17,982 bases of DNA from Prevotella sp. (GTDB lineage: Bacteria; Bacteroidota; Bacteroidia; Bacteroidales; Dysgonomonadaceae). The DNA is taken from NCBI GenBank assembly GCA_031263965.1, contig JAISES010000061.1, forward strand, positions 1-17,982, in the 5' to 3' direction. The notes under the pieces are model-generated. The model was not told where the DNA came from. It worked only from the letters and a program-made list of their open reading frames with translations, and searched no databases. The translations under genes and the position numbers were made by a program. This document shows positions 14,163-17,982 of this stretch, in pieces (positions within the stretch are counted from its first letter, which is position 1; every line of letters starts with the position of its first letter).

Positions 14163-16484
14163 ATGAAATTAAGCACATTCGCTCTTTCTCTTTTATTTAT
14201 GAGCGGGATAGCATCCGCACAGAATAAAGTCTCCTATGTCAATCCGATGATAGGTACGGTAAAAATGGGCCATACATTCCCGGGAGCATGCGTGCCCCAC
14301 GGCTTTGTTCAGTTGAGTCCCGATACGGATACTATTCCCCATAATATCAATGGTGTATATCAACAAGATGCATACAAGTATTGTGCCGGTTACCAATACG
14401 ATGACAAAACCATCGTGGGCTTCAGCCATACCCACCTCAGCGGTACAGGCCATTCCGACCTGGGCGATATACTGGTAATGCCCGTCACAGGCACTTTAAA
14501 GTTCAATCCGGGAACAGCCGGCAATCCAGGGTCAGGCTACCGTTCACGGTTCTCTCATGATACGGAGACAGCGCGTCCCGGATACTATGAAGTCATGCTG
14601 GACGACTATAAGGTAAAAGCTCAATTGACCGCAACCGAAAGAGTTGGAGTGCATAAATATACGTATCCTCAAAATGAAATTCAGAAATTATTATTAGACC
14701 TCACCCACGGTATATACAACTACGACGGCAAAGTATTGTGGTCGAGCCTCAGAGTGGAAAACGACACCCTGATAACCGGATACCGCATTACAAACGGGTG
14801 GGCAAGGGAAAATTACACTTATTTTGCCGTTTCTTTATCCAAACCTATCAGTAATTATGGTTATGTAGACAGGGGAAAGCCTGGATATACAGGATTCTGG
14901 AGGAAATTCAACTTACAAAAAAACTTTCCCGAAATAGCCGGGCGCAAAATCGTATCCTATTTCGAGTTTGATTCCGACCCATCTACTCCCCTGATTATAA
15001 AAGTAGCTCTATCGGGTGTCAGTACGCAAGGGGCCTTGAAGAACCTGGAAGCAGAAGCTAAAGGAAAATCATTTGACCGGATTGTTGCAGAAGCATCTTC
15101 GAAATGGGAAAAAGAGCTGGAAGTGATTGATGTGCAAGGCAATGAGGATAATAAAACAATGTTCTACACTTCGCTTTACCATACGTTGATAAATCCTTCG
15201 GTTTACATGGATGTAGATGGACAATACCGGGGTATAGACCATAATATCCATCAGTCCGAAGGATTTTCTAACTATACGGTTTTTTCTGTGTGGGACACAT
15301 ACAGGGCGCTACATCCCCTGTTTAACCTGATAAACAGAAAGCGAAGCGAGGACATAGTAAACTCCATGCTGGCGCATTATGGGCAAAGTGTACACAAGGC
15401 TTTACCGGTATGGTCGCACATGGGGAACGAAAACTGGTGTATGATTGGTTATCATTCCGTGTCGGTTCTTGCCGACGCCATCGATAAAGAGTTGAATATC
15501 GATAAGAAAAAAGCATTGGAAGCCATGATTAACAGTTCCAATGTCGATTATTACGATGGTACAGGCGAATATAAGAGACTTGGATATGTACCTTTCGAAA
15601 GGAACGGAAGCGGCTCGTCCATTACGCTGGAATATTCATATGATGACTGGACTATTTACAATACTGCCCTGAAAATGAACGAATCTGAAATTGCCGGCAT
15701 ATACGGCAAAAGGGCTTTGAACTACCGTAACGTTTTCGATCCCGTGCTGAAGTTCGTTCGCGCCCGTAAAAATGACGGCTCATGGAAAACTCCGTTCAAC
15801 CTGTTAAATACGCATGGAGAAGGCTTTATTGAGGGCAATTCGTGGAACTATTCATTCTATGTGCCTCACGATGTGAAAGGGCTCATCCGGCAAATGGGAG
15901 GAGACAAGCTATTCGTACAGCGTCTCGATTCACTATTCACAATGCATCTGCCCGATGAATTCTTTGCCGGTACGGAAGATGTAACCCGCGAAGGAGTAAT
16001 GGGCAACTATGTACATGGCAACGAGCCGAGCCACCATATAGTGTACCTGTATGCATGGACTTCCCAGCCTTGGAAGATGCAATACCGGATACGGGAAATC
16101 ATGAACCGCATGTACCGCAACAGTATTGACGGATTATGCGGAAATGACGACTGCGGGCAAATGTCGGCATGGTATATTTTTTCTGCTATGGGCTTTTATC
16201 CGGTTTGTCCCGGATCGGACCAATATATTCTGGGAGCCCCTTACTTCCCTTATATGAAAGTAAAGGTAGGCGATGGGAAGTACCTTGAAATAAAAGCGGA
16301 TAATGTAAGCAATAAAATGTGCTATGTGAAATCAGTCAAACTGAACGGTAAAGCATATACAAAAGCATATATAACTTATGATGATATAAAAAACGGCGCG
16401 GAACTTACATTTGAAATGTCATCGTCACCCAACAAAAAAAGATTGTTCAGTGAAAACGAAAAACCTTATTCATTATCCAAGTAA
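14163..16484 (+). CDS. GH92 exo-alpha-mannosidase, secreted (periplasmic)
   Basis: A full-length (773 residues) family GH92 glycoside hydrolase, which releases mannose from alpha-mannosides by inversion and needs calcium. A type I signal peptide ends at Ala19 (GIASA before Gln20), and no lipobox is seen, so a periplasmic site is likely. The N-terminal beta-sandwich domain begins with VNPMIGT and includes PHGFVQLSPDTD and HTHLSGTGHSDLGD. The (alpha/alpha)6 catalytic domain contains WDTYRALHPL, GNENWCMIGYHSVSV, EGNSWNYSFYVPHD (Glu557, the likely general acid), HGNEPSHH and GNDDCGQMSAWY (Asp662/Asp663, in the block holding the catalytic base). All expected motifs are intact. Linkage preference (1,2, 1,3, 1,4 or 1,6) cannot be told. 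It is the second gene of operon 2, 3 bp after the BSP gene. Confidence 0.96.
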   Translation: MKLSTFALSLLFMSGIASAQNKVSYVNPMIGTVKMGHTFPGACVPHGFVQLSPDTDTIPHNINGVYQQDAYKYCAGYQYDDKTIVGFSHTHLSGTGHSDLGDILVMPVTGTLKFNPGTAGNPGSGYRSRFSHDTETARPGYYEVMLDDYKVKAQLTATERVGVHKYTYPQNEIQKLLLDLTHGIYNYDGKVLWSSLRVENDTLITGYRITNGWARENYTYFAVSLSKPISNYGYVDRGKPGYTGFWRKFNLQKNFPEIAGRKIVSYFEFDSDPSTPLIIKVALSGVSTQGALKNLEAEAKGKSFDRIVAEASSKWEKELEVIDVQGNEDNKTMFYTSLYHTLINPSVYMDVDGQYRGIDHNIHQSEGFSNYTVFSVWDTYRALHPLFNLINRKRSEDIVNSMLAHYGQSVHKALPVWSHMGNENWCMIGYHSVSVLADAIDKELNIDKKKALEAMINSSNVDYYDGTGEYKRLGYVPFERNGSGSSITLEYSYDDWTIYNTALKMNESEIAGIYGKRALNYRNVFDPVLKFVRARKNDGSWKTPFNLLNTHGEGFIEGNSWNYSFYVPHDVKGLIRQMGGDKLFVQRLDSLFTMHLPDEFFAGTEDVTREGVMGNYVHGNEPSHHIVYLYAWTSQPWKMQYRIREIMNRMYRNSIDGLCGNDDCGQMSAWYIFSAMGFYPVCPGSDQYILGAPYFPYMKVKVGDGKYLEIKADNVSNKMCYVKSVKLNGKAYTKAYITYDDIKNGAELTFEMSSSPNKKRLFSENEKPYSLSK

Positions 16485-16538
16485 AGCCGGAAAATGAATA
16501 AATCAGATCCAAAGTATCAGGTAAAAAGAAAACCGGTT

Positions 16539-17982
16539 ATGAACAAATTATTCAGAATACAACTTTCGGTTATAATCTCCCTTCTGGTAATGTCTTGCAG
16601 CAAAAAGGCAACTGTAGGAGACGAAACGTCAGCGGATAAATCGCTGAATGCCTATGTAAATCCATTTGTCGGTACTTCCGGCTTCGGAAATGTTTATCCC
16701 GGATCGCAGATTCCGTTTGGAAGTATACAAATTAGCCCCGATACGGATAGAGATTATTATGATGCCGCTTCCGGATATAAATATAATCATATGACAATCA
16801 TGGGGTTCAGCCTCACGCATCTCAGCGGGACAGGAATTCCCGACTTGGGAGACTTTCTTTTTATACCCGGCACCGGAACCAAAAAGTTTATACCCGGCAC
16901 TCACGACAATCCTGATGAGGGATACCGTTCACGGTACAGCCACAATAAAGAATGGGCTTCACCTGATTATTACGGAGTCAGCCTTTTGGACTATAACGTA
17001 AAAGCTGAGATGACATCAGGTACGCGTTCAGGGATATTCAGATTTACTTTCCCCAAAACCGATAGTTCTTTTGTTATGGTGGACATGGATCATGTACAAT
17101 GGTTCAATACGGCATGGTCGCAGCTCCGTATCGAAAATGACTCCACTATCTGCGGGTTTAAGCTGGTAAACGGATGGGGCCCCGAACGCTATGTTTATTT
17201 TGTAGCGCGGTTCTCGAAACCGTTTACCCGATCCGGTATTATGCAGGATGGAAAACCCGTCGTTTACGATACAAGGCGATTCCGCAGCGACAGGGTTGCG
17301 TATGGAAAAAAAATTATAGGATGGTTCGACTTCCAGACAGCAGAGAATGAAGAAATCGAAGTTAAGGTGGCTATATCGTCAACCGGTACATCCGGCGCCT
17401 ATGCAAATCTGAAAGATCTGGATTCCAAAAATTTCGATTCCCTGAAAAATGAAGGCGAAACGCTGTGGGCAAAAGAACTCGGCAAATTTAAGATAAAAGG
17501 GACAAAAGAGCAAATGGAAACTTTCTATACATCGGTCTATCATGCTTCACTTCATCCGTTCATATATGAAGATATTGACGGAAAGTTCAGGGGACAGGAT
17601 TCCGGCATACATCAGGCCGGTGAATTTACTAACTATACGGTATTCTCGTTGTGGGATACTTACCGGGCCCATCATCCATTGCTAAACCTCATCAACCCCG
17701 AAAGAAACGCCGATATGATCAATTCCATGCTGGCACACTATGACCAGAGCGTTGAACATATGCTGCCGGTATGGTCTTTTTACGGAAATGAAACATGGTG
17801 TATGATTGGCTATCACAGTGTTTCCGTCATTGCCGATGCTATCGTTAAGGATATAAAAGGATTCGATAAAAAACGGGCTTTTGAGGCAATGAAACGGACA
17901 GCCATGAATCCGGATTACGATTGCCTTCCCGAATACATGGAAAAGGGTTGGGTTCCTTTTGATAAAGAGCGCGAATCCGTAT
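16539..17982 (+). CDS. Second GH92 exo-alpha-mannosidase, lipoprotein (3' end outside window)
   Basis: Open reading frame running off the window after about 481 residues. The start at 16539 gives a compact lipoprotein signal with lipobox LVMSC (Cys20); an in-frame ATG at 16494 would add 15 charged residues in front. GH92 motifs parallel those of the upstream gene: YVNPFVGTSGFGNVYPGS, IQISPDTD, THLSGTGIPDLGD, NYTVFSLWDTYRAHHPL and GNETWCMIGYHSVSVIADAI. The catalytic glutamate and aspartate blocks lie beyond the window, so activity cannot be judged. It is a diverged paralogue of the first GH92 rather than a recent copy. The lipid anchor suggests an outer-membrane site, possibly surface-exposed, unlike the soluble periplasmic partner. 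The 54-bp gap shows no terminator, so it belongs to operon 2. Confidence 0.93.
   Translation, partial: MNKLFRIQLSVIISLLVMSCSKKATVGDETSADKSLNAYVNPFVGTSGFGNVYPGSQIPFGSIQISPDTDRDYYDAASGYKYNHMTIMGFSLTHLSGTGIPDLGDFLFIPGTGTKKFIPGTHDNPDEGYRSRYSHNKEWASPDYYGVSLLDYNVKAEMTSGTRSGIFRFTFPKTDSSFVMVDMDHVQWFNTAWSQLRIENDSTICGFKLVNGWGPERYVYFVARFSKPFTRSGIMQDGKPVVYDTRRFRSDRVAYGKKIIGWFDFQTAENEEIEVKVAISSTGTSGAYANLKDLDSKNFDSLKNEGETLWAKELGKFKIKGTKEQMETFYTSVYHASLHPFIYEDIDGKFRGQDSGIHQAGEFTNYTVFSLWDTYRAHHPLLNLINPERNADMINSMLAHYDQSVEHMLPVWSFYGNETWCMIGYHSVSVIADAIVKDIKGFDKKRAFEAMKRTAMNPDYDCLPEYMEKGWVPFDKERESV

Noticed and set aside
1..17982. tRNA, rRNA, CRISPR arrays, insertion sequences with transposase, prophage genes
   Set aside because: None seen by reading both strands; the repeats at 34-270 and 4430-4504 lack the regular repeat-spacer structure of a CRISPR array.

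Overview
The window is a polysaccharide-utilization-type locus (PUL) from a member of the Bacteroidota, most likely order Bacteroidales. This is shown by a hybrid two-component sensor (HTCS), an adjacent SusC/SusD pair, several Bacteroidota-type lipoproteins, absence of clear Shine-Dalgarno sequences, and promoter boxes resembling the Bacteroides TAnnTTTG -7 element. I cannot name the genus from sequence alone. All intact genes lie on the + strand.

Layout. Positions 1-381 are AT-rich and non-coding and hold an inverted-repeat, MITE-like element. The HTCS regulator follows (382-4398). The 352-bp gap after it holds a 75-bp near-perfect palindrome made of four AGGATAC half-sites, a -7 box and a long leader. 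Operon 1 (4751-12829) encodes SusC, SusD, a discoidin-like/calpain (C2) cysteine-peptidase lipoprotein and a DUF4302-like lipoprotein, and ends at a strong hairpin (12845-12887). A second copy of the AGGATAC direct repeat and -7 box (12952-13009) starts operon 2, which encodes a discoidin-like/BSP-family zinc metallopeptidase, a secreted GH92 alpha-mannosidase, and a second GH92 lipoprotein cut off by the window end at 17982.

How it may work. GH92 enzymes are exo-acting, calcium-dependent alpha-mannosidases, so the target is probably an alpha-mannose-containing glycan. Two different secreted peptidases, one per operon and carrying related discoidin-like modules, suggest that the target is a mannosylated glycoprotein and that both peptide and glycan are attacked. 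SusC/SusD would import oligosaccharides, GH92 would release mannose, and the HTCS would sense a breakdown product and switch on both operons through the shared operator.

The most interesting items are: (i) the shared operator/promoter, with identical 21-bp half-site spacing and identical 22-bp spacing to the -7 box in front of both operons; (ii) the palindromic doubling of this operator next to the regulator gene; and (iii) the calpain-like and BSP-like peptidases built into one mannosidase regulon.
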